From an uncultured Spirochaetia bacterium (lineage in GTDB: Bacteria > Spirochaetota > Brachyspiria > Brachyspirales > Brachyspiraceae), in assembly GCA_947040495.1 (NCBI GenBank), contig CAMRBQ010000004.1, forward strand, positions 1 to 64,000: a DNA stretch of 64,000 bases, read 5' to 3'. Below the pieces are notes generated by a model. That model ran no database searches. It worked only from the letters and a program-made list of their open reading frames with translations, and had not been told where the DNA came from. This document shows positions 36,776 through 47,236 of this stretch, one piece after another. The position numbers and the translations under genes are program-made. How positions within the stretch are numbered: position 1 is the first letter of the stretch; each line of letters begins with the position of its first letter.

Positions 36776-38307
36776 TATTCTGTCTCCTTAATAACTCTTT
36801 TAGCAATTCTATCACCATAAATGTAGTTGGGGCCAAAGCCGCATGTGTTTACCCAACCGCTTGTAAATGTAAGTCCTTTAATAAATTCATCTTGTGGGAA
36901 AAAGAATACAGATGATTTAAGGTCTTGCTCAAACCCATATACTGAACCACCAGGATGACCTAAATAACGCATATGTGTTAGAGGTGTTGCAACTTCAATT
37001 TCTTCAATATGACTACGGAAACCTGGGAATTTGACTTCAAGTCTATCAATAATTTGATTGGCTAGTCTATACTTTGTTTCATTATATTGCTCAGGTGAAA
37101 GCTCTTCCCAAGGTGCCGAATATTTTAAAACACCAGCTGTTATAATGCTCGTACCTTCGGGAGAAACGGTCGGGTCATCAACAGTATAATTAGTTGCAAT
37201 AATAGGGTCAACAGTGGCATTAAGATTATATGCATTCATAAAATCTTTATTTGCATCTAAGCTATCATAATTTAGATTAAATGAATCTGTAAAGCCAATC
37301 GTTTCAGGTGGACAATCAAGTCCAATAAAACAGGTTAATGCAGAAATACCAACTGTATAACCTTTCAAATATTCACGAGCCTCAGCAGGGATTTCATTTT
37401 CTTGTAATAATTTAAAATATGTATGAATTGGCGAAATATTTGAAATAATAGTTTTAGCATGATATTCATTACCAAATTCATCAACAACAGCTACTGCTTT
37501 TTTATCTTCAATTATAATATGTTCGATAGCACAATTATATTTTATCTCTCCACCAAGGTCTATAATTCTATCAGCTAGTGATTGAGATATAACTTGTGAA
37601 CCACCACGAATATAAAAAGGTTTTTCTTCTGTGTATATATGAAGGACACGAGCTAAAATTGAAAATGGAAAGCGTTTTGGAGGCATGCCCATAAAGCATC
37701 AATGTGCTGACAATGCTAGTTGTAGTTCACGACTTTTAAAAAATTCGTCCAAAACATCTTGTGTGCTACGTACTGCATACTTTGCAAGAGTTGGATATTT
37801 TTTTGGAAAACCTATTTTCATAATCATTTTTTTTAGAGAAGAGGCTTCGCCTGTACTACCAGCACTGGCTGCTAGAAATGAATTTATTTCTTTATTAAAG
37901 AGATATACCATTTTATAATATTCTAAAATAGAATTTTCTTCTTCAGGAAATTCTTTTATCAATGCTTTTTCAGCAAGATCTCTATTTGCAGGTAGAGCAA
38001 TACCTTTATTTCCAGGCAAATTAACTTTATATAGAGTATCAATTTCTATCCAGTCAATATTATCGACTATTCCATATTCTTAAAATAGTGTACGTAGTGG
38101 ACCAGGGTTTTCTTTCGTCCCCATACTGCTTAATTGATGTAGTGCGACCTCAAATTCAAAGCGACCACGGCGAAAGCTAGTACCACAACCACCGGGTATA
38201 TTATGCTTTTCAAATATTACAACTTTTTTATTTGCTATTGCAAGTCTTGTTGCGGCAGAAAGACCAGCATTCCCCGCACCAATTATAATTACATCGTAAT
38301 CATTCAT
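36775..38307 (-). pseudogene. Phytoene-desaturase-like FAD oxidoreductase with two in-frame stops
   Basis: A single continuous frame of about 510 codons encodes a CrtI-like flavoprotein. The FAD motif is IIIGAGNAGLSAATRL at residues 6-21, then EKHNIPGGCGTSF, GGSQVISQSLADRI in the middle and the C-terminal motif YGFEQDLK. The frame is interrupted twice: TAA at 38080-38082 after PLRTLF, and TGA at 37699-37701 between SAH and CFMGMPP. No frameshift separates the parts. Both look like point mutations, probably Glu and Trp codons. The C-terminal piece could be translated from an internal ATG but would lack the FAD site. It is translationally linked to the downstream reductase. Confidence 0.85.
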
Positions 38308-38325
38308 AGAGTTATTCCCCTTTTA

Positions 38326-39108
38326 TTATTTTAATATCACAGAGAGTACCATTAGTACAATGTTTACTATCATAAATACAATTTGTGCTCGAGTAGTCTT
38401 TGTACAGTTTACAAATTTACTGAAAGCATCTGATTCTAAGGCAACTTCAAGTTGTTGTTTTCCATTTGTACACATCCGCCAAAGGTTAGGGAATTAGCTC
38501 TAAAGATAAGCCAGTAGCCAGGTGTCCATAATAATAGGCAGCTAACAATAGGTGCTAATAAAATTCCAACATGTAATCTTGAAATAGAATCTGAAAATTC
38601 ATTAGTTACAAATATCCAATTCCAGATAGTATATGCTATAATCCAAAATATAGTTCCCCAAACGGTTAGCATATTTGCTTCATAGATATGAGCAAAAGGG
38701 GCTAAATCTGTTAAGTCAATCCATTTTGTTTGTAGGAAATATACTGAAATTGTAAGTAAAATACCGGTTATACCATTCCATATTTTCTTACGTTTAAAAT
38801 CTGTAAGTGTTGCTTCTATTATATTTATATCTAAAAATATAAGTACTATTTTTAGATATAAATATATCTCGGTTTAAAATATTAAACACCGCAAGCAAAA
38901 TGGCAGCACGTAGTATTATTAATGTAGAAAGTTTTAGTTTTTCAAAGAAAACCATTTTACAAGTGAGCATAATCCCTATAGGCAAAAGCACATTTATAGG
39001 TATATTAGCAAAAACTGGCAAAAATGATGAGAGCATAGATACGCTCATTATTGAAACTGTTAGAATTAGCCATAATATACGTTGTTTATTCTTATTTTTA
39101 GATTCCAT
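38326..39108 (-). pseudogene. Paralogous membrane protein, two frameshifts
   Basis: The start (MESKNKNKQRILWLIL) opens a multi-helix membrane protein. At about 38850 the frame must shift to continue with DINIIEATLTDFKRKKIWNG and the motif IFWIIAYTIWNW. Near 38455 a second shift is needed to reach the end, QLEVALESDAFSKFV and a last membrane helix, stopping at 38326. The central motif matches the intact membrane protein at 34655-35599, so this is a second copy of that family. It is the first gene of the leftward arm, 18 bases before the broken flavoprotein gene. Confidence 0.75.
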
Positions 39109-39181
39109 AAATATACACCCCTTTTTAATATATATTATAATTAAAGTCTATGCTTAATATCTCGATTGTCAAGAAAGATCT

Positions 39182-39209
39182 TTGCAATTTGATAAAATAA
39201 TACTATATT
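39182..39209 (+). promoter_or_regulatory. Promoter of the rightward island arm
   Basis: TTGCAA (39182-39187) and TATATT (39204-39209) are 16 bases apart in the 143-base gap between the divergent arms. A run GGGGGG follows near 39218. The leftward promoter was not identified. Confidence 0.4.
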
Positions 39210-39251
39210 TAACTTTAGGGGGGTATATTTTAGATTTAAATAGGACTTAAT

Positions 39252-39922
39252 ATGGAAAATTTTAGAATTATTGAGATCAAAGAAAGTATTTATAAAAATA
39301 ATAATGAGCAGGCAGATTTGCTTAGAGAAAAACTTAAAAAAGAAAAAACTTTTTTATTAAATTTGATGTCATCACCGGGCTCTGGAAAAACTACTACGGT
39401 TTTAAGAACTATCGAGGCATTAAAAGATGAAATAAAAATAGGCATTGTAGAAGCTGATATAGATTCTGATGTAGATGCAAAATCAGTTGCTAAAACTGGC
39501 ACAAAAGTAATTCAATTGCATACAGGGGGCATGTGCCATCTCAATGCTGATATGACTAAACAAGGATTAAACGCATTGGGTACAGAGGAACTTGATTTTG
39601 TTATACTTGAAAATATTGGAAACCTGATTTGTCCTGCTGAATTTGATACGGGCTCATCTAAAAATGCTATGATTTTGAGTGTGCCTGAAGGAGATGATAA
39701 ACCATTAAAATATCCATCAATGTTTGCGCTAGTTGATGTTCTTCTAATAAGTAAAATAGATGTGCTAGAACATTTTGACTTGATGCTAATGCTGTAATAA
39801 GTGTGGTGAAAAAATCAAATCCTAATATTAAAATATTTCAAATCTCTTCTAAAACAGGTCAAGGTATTGAAGAGTGGATTAATTGGGTACGTATTGAAGA
39901 AAAAAAATGGAATAATAAATAA
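39252..39922 (+). pseudogene. hypB: Nickel-insertion GTPase HypB, frameshifted
   Basis: HypB delivers nickel to metalloenzymes, classically [NiFe] hydrogenase. The frame begins with the P-loop SSPGSGKTT (residues 41-48 for the core), has the metal site GGMCHLNADM around Cys95-His96, and FVILENIGNLICPAEFD. After VLEHFD (about 39780) it shifts, and DANAVISVV, FQISSKTGQGIEEW continues in another frame to 39922. Loss of one T in GACTTTGAT explains the shift. The truncated product keeps most GTPase elements but lacks the last 45 or so residues. There is no His-rich nickel-storage N terminus. Confidence 0.85.
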
Positions 39923-39942
39923 ATAACAATGGGAGAATGGTG

Positions 39943-42137
39943 ATGGTAAATGAAAAAATATTAGACCTTGCTAATAAAATTAGTAGGACAAAACGTGGCT
40001 CAAAATCAGAGATTAAACCGGAATATCCTGAGTATAAAATTTTAGAGCCAGTTGTAACAGATGAAATGGCGGATGTTGCGATTTTTCTTGAATTCCATGC
40101 TCCACAAAGTGCAGAAGAGGTTGCTGCTTTATGTGGAAAATCGCTAGAAGAAACTTCTAGAATTCTTTGGGATTTAGCGATTGCTGGTGTTGCTTTAATG
40201 GGCGAAAAAGATGGTGTAGATAAGTATTGGTTTGAAGTTTGGGTACACCCGGTCATATGGAGATGATTGTTAATCATCCATTTAAGGGCAGTGTTGAAAA
40301 TTATAAGCAAATAGCAAAGGCCTTTGATGATTATGGTAAAAGGCGTGGTCCTATGGGGGCTGGTATTTTTCCTGTAGGAATGGGGCCTATGCGTGTAATT
40401 CCTATTGAGCAGGCAATTCAAGGTGATACAAAAAGAGTTTCATATGAAGAGGTTTCAAAATATCTGAATGATAATACTATTTTTTCTGTATCAGACTGTT
40501 CTTGTCGTGCTTCAAGAGAGGCTTTAGGTGAAGGTTGTGGACACTTGAAAGAGGATATGTGTATTCAATTAGGGCATGGTGCGGAGTATTATATTCGTAC
40601 AAAACGTGGTCGTGAGATTACACGAGAAGAGGCTTTTGATATTATTAAAAGGGCTGAAGAAAATGGCTTGATGCATGAAATGCCAAATATGGATGGCTCG
40701 GGTAAAACACATGCTATTTGTAATTGCTGTGGATGTTCATGTTATTCATTAAGAATAGCAGGTATGTTTTTAAATAATGATATGATACGTTCTAATTATG
40801 TATCAAATGTTGATAAAGAGAAATGTGTCGCTTGTGGAGAATGTGTTGCAGTATGTCCTGTTAATGCTTTGAAACTAGGTCAAAAGATATGTTCTAAAGA
40901 GCCATTGCCAGAAAATAGGAGATAGGATTTTCCAACCGATACAGAATGGGGAACTGATAAGTGGAACCATGATTATCGTACAAATAGAGAGGGTTGTAGA
41001 AACAGGTACTAGCCCTTGTAAGACAAAATGCCCTGCTCATATTTCTGTTCAAGGATATATAAAATTAGCAGCACAAGGTAAATATAAAGAAGCATTGGAA
41101 CTTATAAAAAATGAGAATCCTTTTCCTGCTGTTTGTGGATGCATTTGCCCAAGTGAATGTGAGTCTGCTTGTACCAGAGGTGATATTGATTCACCTGTTG
41201 CTATAGATGAGATTAAAAAATTTATTGCTGAACAAGATTTGAATATTGAAAATAGGTATATTCCAAGAATAAGACATGAATATGATAAAATGAAGAGATG
41301 CCTGCTTTACCAGAAGAACTTGAAGAGGCTTTAACTGAAGATGTTGGAATAAATAATTCATGGGGGCCTAAGCGTATACTTGTAAAAAATGGAAAAGTTG
41401 TAGGTGTTGAATTTATAAAGTGCCTTTCTGTCTTTGATGAAAATGGAAAATTCAACCCAGTTTATGATGATGCTAATATTAAAAAAGTAGAGGCAGATAA
41501 AGTATTACTTTCTGTAGGACAAGTGATTGAATGGGGTAATCTTATAGATGGTAGCAAAGTATCTCTTAATACAAATCATACAGCGAAAGCTGATTCATTT
41601 ACATTACAAACAGATGAACCTGATATATTTGTAGGTGGTGATGTTATGACAGGACCAAGATTTGCTATTGATGCCATTTCATTCGGTAAAGAAGCGGCTA
41701 TTTCAATACATCGTTATGTTCAAGTAGGACAGAGTTTAACTTTAGGTAGAGATAAAAGACATTTTCATTCGCTCGATAAAGATAATTTAAATTTAGCCGG
41801 TTATGATGCAATACCTAGAGAAAAGGCAGGGCATGATAAAACGGCTGCCCCGAAGTCATCATTTAAGGATATTAGAAATACATTTACAGCTGAGCAAATT
41901 GCCAAAGAAACTGAACGTTGTCTTGGGTGTGGAGTGACTGTTGTTGATGAATATTTATGCTTAGGTTGTGGTGCTTGTACGACTAGATGTAAATTAGATG
42001 CTATCTCACTTAAGAGAGCACATGATGCAACAGGGAAGGTATTTGAAGAACTTAAACCTGTAATTGTTCGAGCAGCTATAAAGCGTAAGGGAAAAATTAT
42101 TGCTAAAAAAATTAAGGGCGTATTTAAGAAAAAATAA
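39943..42137 (+). pseudogene. Large Fe-S/FAD oxidoreductase, heavily decayed
   Basis: The pieces belong to one protein: an N-terminal helical segment, a ferredoxin-type part with DCSCRASREALGEGCG, CNCCGCSC and CVACGECVAVCP, and a GltD-like part with CKTKCPAHI, CGCICPSECESACTRGDID. The C-terminal end has DEPDIFVGGDVMTGP and CLGCGACTTRC. Breaks are: a 2-base insertion near 40245-40248, a TAG at 40923-40925, a frameshift near 40989, and a deletion near 41290 that removes the expected FAD-binding GxGxxG and neighbouring sequence. GGGAG supports the start at 39943. Intact relatives would be about twice-domain flavoproteins that pass electrons between NAD(P)H and Fe-S centres. It cannot be functional as a whole. 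Confidence 0.85.
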
Positions 42138-42158
42138 TAATAAAATAGGTGGTATAAA

Positions 42159-42479
42159 TTGCATGAATTAAGTGTTGTTTTTGAGATTGTCAAGTCGGTA
42201 GAAAAGTTTGTACAGACGAATAATTTAGTCAAAGTTGATAAACTAGTTTTACAGATAGGGCAATTGTCCGCAATGATTCCAAAATATATAGAGGAATGTT
42301 ATCCTGCTGCTGTGGATGGCGCAATATTGGAAGATACAAAATTAGAGATTGAAATATTACCCGCCAATGGACTTTGTAAGGATTGTAAAAAGGTTTTTAA
42401 TTTGATAGAAAATAATAAAATTTGCCCTCATTGTGGATGCGATTCTTGGGATCTACTTGGGGGAGAGAATTTTTTATAA
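42159..42479 (+). CDS. hypA: Nickel metallochaperone HypA
   Basis: The 106-residue protein matches HypA. The essential nickel ligand His2 follows the initiator directly (M-H-E-L-S), which fixes the start at the TTG codon 42159, with AGGTGG as ribosome site. A C-terminal zinc site has CKDC and CPHC. Length is normal. It is intact although hypB and the flavoprotein gene upstream are broken. No hydrogenase subunit or hypC-F gene is in the window, so its client may be another nickel enzyme. Confidence 0.9.
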   Translation: MHELSVVFEIVKSVEKFVQTNNLVKVDKLVLQIGQLSAMIPKYIEECYPAAVDGAILEDTKLEIEILPANGLCKDCKKVFNLIENNKICPHCGCDSWDLLGGENFL

Positions 42480-42786
42480 AAGAAATAGTTGCCTGTTAAT
42501 TAGTACATATATAATGTTTATATAATTGATACTATAATTATACTTTAGATTAATATAGTCTAGGGGTATAAAATGAAAAAAATTATTTGTTTTATTAAAT
42601 TTATTGCATTTAATATTGGTGGAAGGGTATATTTTTAATATACTTTAGTTTCATAATAAAAAATGTTTATATATTTTTATCGATATAATAGCTATAAATT
42701 AAACTTAATCAATATATCAAATCATTGATTTTTTTGCCTTTAACTATATACTCACTAGAATATAATAAATTTGGGGAATATAATAG
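42480..42786. other. Intergenic region before smc
   Basis: This gap of about 300 bases marks the right edge of the redox island. It holds a possible 21-codon reading frame at 42573 and a plausible smc promoter, TTGATT (starting about 42726) followed 16 bases later by TATACT. Nothing else is evident. Confidence 0.4.
42573..42638 (+). CDS. Possible 21-residue hydrophobic small protein
   Basis: An ATG is preceded by AGGGG at ideal spacing (six bases) and opens MKKIICFIKFIAFNIGGRVYF followed by TAA. The basic start and hydrophobic body could be a small membrane peptide or the remnant of a signal sequence from a deleted gene at the edge of the decaying island. A frame this short can arise by chance. 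Confidence 0.3.
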   Translation: MKKIICFIKFIAFNIGGRVYF

Positions 42787-45648
42787 ATGTATGTAAAGCG
42801 TCTTAGCATTTACGGATTTAAATCATTTGCTCTAGAGACTCATGTTGATTTTAATGAGGGTGTTACTGTAGTATTGGGTCCAAATGGTATTGGTAAAAGC
42901 AATATTGTTGAGGCATTCCTTTGGGTTTTGGGCGAGCAGTCATCGTCAAAACTTAGAATAGACAGAAATCAAGGTCTTGAAAGTATAATATTTCATGGCA
43001 CCGAGTCAAGAAAGCCTTCTTCGCTTGCTGACGTCACGCTTAGCTTAGATAATACAGCTAGGTGGGTTAAAGAATATGAAACAGATGAGATAACTGTAAA
43101 ACGAAAATATTATCGAAAAGGTTTATCCGAATACTATATAAATGACAAGCCTGTAAGATTAAAAGATATTACTGATTTATTTCTCGATACTGGTTTTGGT
43201 AAGAGTACATATTCTGTTATAAAGCAGGGTATGGTTGATAAAATTGCACAACAAAATCCTGATGATAGACGTTTTCTTATAGAGGATGCTGCGGGTATTA
43301 GTAAATATCTTGAAAAAAGACGTGAAGCAAATAAAAAGCTTGAAGAGTCTGATAAAAATATAATCCAAGTGAATACTATGATACGAGAGGCAGAGCGTAG
43401 CTATAAAGGGCTTAAAGAACAGGCTGAACGTACTGAAAAATATTATAAACTAAATGATGAAAGAAAGAAAATTCAAATTAGTATAAGTTTATATCAAATA
43501 TTGAAACTTAAAGAAAGTCAAGAAAATCTTAATAAAGAATATAAAGAACTTGAGCTAACAAGAATACAAATAACTAATGAACTGCGAGAGCTTGATGATA
43601 AAAAGAAAGCACAGACAGTTAAATTTGAACAAACAAGAGAACTCGCTACAGATTTGGATAAAAAAACATCTTTATTATTTAATGATATAACTCATACCGA
43701 GAGAATATATACTCAAATTGATGCTCAAATAGCAAATATAACACAAGATATAAATGATGCAAAAAAAAGAAAAGATAGCCTAAATGAAAGATACACTGAA
43801 GAAAATACACATATAAAAGAAATAGAAAAAAATTCAGTTAACACAATAGAAGATATATCTAAGTCAATTGTCAACCAAGAAATAGAACAAAATAAAATAA
43901 ATGAATTAAATATAAATATAGAAAATCTTACAAATAAAATAAATAATCTTACAGAAATAAATATTAAATTTAATGATGAGCTTGTTATATTAAGGTCTAG
44001 GCAAAAAGAATTAATAGATAAAATTATTACTGAGATAGATGAAAAAAAACGTGATGTTGAAAAAATGAGTTTTTATCAAAATAGAGATAAACATGAACTT
44101 GATATCGATATCGGATTTACTAATTTACTCTCATCAATAAAGCAAAAACATGAAAGGATAAGTGAGTTTGGTAATCTTGGTGTGCTAACTAATTTAAATG
44201 AAGCAAATTTTAATAGGCTTACCGAGTTTGTAAATAATTTGATGGACAAACTTGAAACAGAAAAAAATGAAATACTTTTATTAAAAGATATATTTGAGGA
44301 ATATAATAAAATCAAAGACCCATTTATAGATATTCTTTTTAATAAAGAAGGGACATATACACAAAAAGAAAATATTGATAATGCTATAGCAGATTATGAA
44401 AGAGATATCAAAAGAAATAGTAATGCTATAGAAATGCTATCTAATGAAATAAAAAAAGCCAATGAAAAAATTTCTCAATCCACAAATAATTTTACAGTTT
44501 TATCTGTTAATCATGCTAGGCTAGAAGAAAAGCGTATTTCTTTTGAAAAAGAAAAAGAGAGAGCATTAAAAACAAGGGCTACTATAGAAGAAGAAATTGC
44601 AAATCAAGCATTAAAAATAGAAAAGTTAGAGCTTTCATTAAATGATATGAAGCAGGACCTCAATATAAATAAAGAGAAGCTTCGAGATTTAAAAGAAAAA
44701 CGTAAGAATATAGAAAGCGAAGTAAAGGCTAAAGAAAAAGAAATAAAAGAAGCGGCCAATACAATAAATAATGTTGGTGAAGATTTTAATAAAAAATCAA
44801 AAAAATTAAATGAACTGAATGAAACATATACAAGAGTAGCCGAGAGAATTGATCAATCTAAATATAAAATTGAAGATATATATAATCATTTTTATGAAAG
44901 CTTTTCTATACGACTACAAGATTTTGAAGGCAATAATGAAAAAATAGAGCCTGAAAAACTTAAAGAAAAACTTAATGTTTTAAATGATAAAATAAAAGCT
45001 ATCGGTCAAATAAATGAAATGGCTCTTGATGAATATCAAAATGCAAAAGAACGTTTTGAATTTTTAACTACACAAAAAGAGGACCTTGAAAAATCAAAAA
45101 TAGAAATATTAAATATTATTGATGAGGCAAATAAAAAAGCTAGCGAAGAATTTAAGATAACATTTGATGCTATAAATAAAAAATTCTTAGAGACATTTAA
45201 AGTATTATTTGGTGGCGGTAAAGCGGGTCTTGTTATTCAAGATGAAAATGATATACTAAATAGTCCAATTGATATATTTGCTCAACCGCCGGGTAAAAAA
45301 ATGGAAAATATTGACGCATATTCTGGTGGGGAGCTTACTATGACAGGGCTTGCTTTGGTATTTGCGATATTTTTATATAGACCAAGCCCATTTTGTATAC
45401 TTGATGAAGTTGATGCGGCATTAGATGGGGCTAATATCATACGCTATAAAAATATGGTAAAGAGTCTATCAGATAAAACGCAGTTTCTTTTAATAACACA
45501 TAATGATGTTTCTGCCACAATAGCCACAACATATTATGGTATTACAGCAGAGGAAAAAGGAATATCTAAGGTTTATACTGTAAAGGTAGATGAAGATGGT
45601 AGCGTCAATGGGAGTAAAGAGATAAAAATTGAGGAAAGTAATATCTAA
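42787..45648 (+). CDS. smc: SMC-type chromosome segregation ATPase, short form
   Basis: The head domain is clear: Walker [10 protein letters not shown] at residues 31-39 and the early YGFKSFA near 9. The C-terminal head has the signature [19 protein letters not shown] and Walker [14 protein letters not shown]. Between lie long coiled coils. At 953 residues it is about 200 shorter than usual bacterial SMC, and the middle (about 400-560) shows no recognisable globular hinge. A RecN- or Rad50-like call is less likely because of the KSF and YSGGE context. It would compact and segregate DNA with ScpA/ScpB, whose genes are not here. Confidence 0.85.
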   Translation: MYVKRLSIYGFKSFALETHVDFNEGVTVVLGPNGIGKSNIVEAFLWVLGEQSSSKLRIDRNQGLESIIFHGTESRKPSSLADVTLSLDNTARWVKEYETDEITVKRKYYRKGLSEYYINDKPVRLKDITDLFLDTGFGKSTYSVIKQGMVDKIAQQNPDDRRFLIEDAAGISKYLEKRREANKKLEESDKNIIQVNTMIREAERSYKGLKEQAERTEKYYKLNDERKKIQISISLYQILKLKESQENLNKEYKELELTRIQITNELRELDDKKKAQTVKFEQTRELATDLDKKTSLLFNDITHTERIYTQIDAQIANITQDINDAKKRKDSLNERYTEENTHIKEIEKNSVNTIEDISKSIVNQEIEQNKINELNINIENLTNKINNLTEINIKFNDELVILRSRQKELIDKIITEIDEKKRDVEKMSFYQNRDKHELDIDIGFTNLLSSIKQKHERISEFGNLGVLTNLNEANFNRLTEFVNNLMDKLETEKNEILLLKDIFEEYNKIKDPFIDILFNKEGTYTQKENIDNAIADYERDIKRNSNAIEMLSNEIKKANEKISQSTNNFTVLSVNHARLEEKRISFEKEKERALKTRATIEEEIANQALKIEKLELSLNDMKQDLNINKEKLRDLKEKRKNIESEVKAKEKEIKEAANTINNVGEDFNKKSKKLNELNETYTRVAERIDQSKYKIEDIYNHFYESFSIRLQDFEGNNEKIEPEKLKEKLNVLNDKIKAIGQINEMALDEYQNAKERFEFLTTQKEDLEKSKIEILNIIDEANKKASEEFKITFDAINKKFLETFKVLFGGGKAGLVIQDENDILNSPIDIFAQPPGKKMENIDAYSGGELTMTGLALVFAIFLYRPSPFCILDEVDAALDGANIIRYKNMVKSLSDKTQFLLITHNDVSATIATTYYGITAEEKGISKVYTVKVDEDGSVNGSKEIKIEESNI

Positions 45649-45946
45649 TATAAAAAAAATATTTATTAATATTTTTGGCAAAACAAAAAATCTTAAAGAT
45701 ATACCATTACCATCTTTTTTATTTAGAAAAAAAACATTAATAATTATTATATCTATCTTTATTTGTTCTATTGTTATTGGATTAATTGTAGGCTTACTTA
45801 ATATAAAAATTGTGGATGTTGAAAGAGAAAATAGAGAGCTACTTAAATTATATAATAAAGATAGAGACCTTGTTAAAAGAGGAGAGGCTATGTCTACAGA
45901 AAATAATACTCCAATCGATAGAATTCCAATAAAAAATAAAAAATAA
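45629..45946 (+). CDS. Single-helix membrane protein, unknown function
   Basis: The 105-residue frame starts at TTG 45629, overlapping smc by 20 bases. It has a basic N terminus, one membrane helix at about 36-57 and a Glu/Arg-rich tail that would be outside. No family was recognised. Lying between smc and a TPR lipid- or envelope-type gene, it may be translated with smc by coupling. The start is uncertain, but no ATG occurs before the helix. Confidence 0.5.
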   Translation: MRKVISNIKKIFINIFGKTKNLKDIPLPSFLFRKKTLIIIISIFICSIVIGLIVGLLNIKIVDVERENRELLKLYNKDRDLVKRGEAMSTENNTPIDRIPIKNKK

Positions 45947-45971
45947 ATATTACTATAAACAGAGGTTTTTT

Positions 45972-47117
45972 ATGAAAATACTATTTAATATTTTTGCTTT
46001 ATTATTTTTAATTATGTTAACATTTGTAAAAAATACTTATGCAAATACTAATATAATAACACTGATGCTTGACAATAAATCTGCCACTAATTCAAATTTA
46101 TCAGTGAACCAAAAAAATCCACCAAAATTACCAGATGTAAAGCGTACTGTATATATAGGTGTTTCACAAAATTTGTCAATTAATATCTCAGCGACAAATA
46201 TTAATTCATATATAAGAATAATGGGTTATTCTACTAACATTGATTTTGTAACATTTACTAGAGAAAAGACAAGGGCAATTATAAGTTTTAGAACACTATC
46301 TGCTGGTGGGGCTAATATTAAATTTCAAATTGATGATAAAAATAATATTATACAAAGGCATATATATAGTATAAATATTACAAATATAGAGAGTAATTCC
46401 AAACAGCCTCCATCTATGCCATCTCCACCAATACCAAATTTTACTCCGTCAAGTAAAGAAAATGAAAATACAACTGAAGATAAAATATTAGATGATAAAG
46501 CAATGGTCGCACTTGATATTGCAAACTTATTATATGAATCAAAAAATTATGATAAATCTTTATCCGCATTTTCAAATATAGTAACAACCTATCCTGAAAC
46601 TACGTATGTTATAGATAGTAAATTGGCTATGGCAAAGATATATGCATCTCAAAAAAAATATAAAAATGCTTTTGATGAATATAAAAGTGTATATGATAAT
46701 CCTATGTCAAACATGACTAATAAATCTTACGCCCTATATTCGATGGGGCTTATAAATAAAGCAGAAAATAAAAATGATGAAGCGATAGCATATTTTCTTG
46801 AAGTTATAGAAATATTTCCAGAAACACAAGAGGCATTAAATAGCTCCTATGAGTATGCCCTTCAGTTAAATAAAAAACGTATGGGTAAAAACTATATAGA
46901 TAAATTATCCTCTGTCGTATTCTCTGATAAAGATTTTAATAAAAAAGAGCATGCTATAATATTACTTGCAGATATATATGAAAAATCAAATGAGTATCAA
47001 AAATCATATGAAACATATACATTTTATATAAATGAGTATAAAGATTTTGGAATATTTAAAGATAAAGCTACAAAAAGAATGAAATTTTTAGAGCGTAATT
47101 TCTTAAACATAAAATAA
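45972..47117 (+). CDS. Exported TPR protein (YbgF/BamD-like)
   Basis: The 381-residue protein begins with a signal peptide (about 1-24, cleaved near NTYA). A beta-rich domain occupies about 50-145, a Pro/Ser-rich linker follows, and TPR-like repeats run from about 175 to 375 (ALDIANLLYESKNYDKSLSAF, YPETTYVIDSKLAMAKIYASQ). The repeat style recalls YbgF and BamD, which organise outer-membrane processes, but the N-terminal domain differs. It is probably periplasmic. GAGG is present upstream of the start. Confidence 0.65.
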   Translation: MKILFNIFALLFLIMLTFVKNTYANTNIITLMLDNKSATNSNLSVNQKNPPKLPDVKRTVYIGVSQNLSINISATNINSYIRIMGYSTNIDFVTFTREKTRAIISFRTLSAGGANIKFQIDDKNNIIQRHIYSINITNIESNSKQPPSMPSPPIPNFTPSSKENENTTEDKILDDKAMVALDIANLLYESKNYDKSLSAFSNIVTTYPETTYVIDSKLAMAKIYASQKKYKNAFDEYKSVYDNPMSNMTNKSYALYSMGLINKAENKNDEAIAYFLEVIEIFPETQEALNSSYEYALQLNKKRMGKNYIDKLSSVVFSDKDFNKKEHAIILLADIYEKSNEYQKSYETYTFYINEYKDFGIFKDKATKRMKFLERNFLNIK

Positions 47118-47236
47118 CAACTAGCCAGGTTTAATCTACTCTATTTAATGTAAGTTAAAATATAAATAAACTATTAGTTAAGATTAAGTGCGCATAATAA
47201 TGCATTAAGTATATAATACCAAAGCGTACGCAGTAC

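Noticed and set aside
37699-37701. TGA in the flavoprotein gene as a selenocysteine codon
   Set aside because: The same frame also holds a TAA, no SECIS-like hairpin is seen just after, and the position looks like a former Trp.
39866-40421. 180-residue open frame on the - strand in the island
   Set aside because: It is antisense to the hypB/flavoprotein region, whose protein motifs are clear on the + strand.
34655-42479. Explaining all broken frames in the island as sequencing error
   Set aside because: Long neighbouring genes (dnaE, smc, secD, pnp) are intact, and the island includes nonsense changes and a large deletion, which are not typical random errors.
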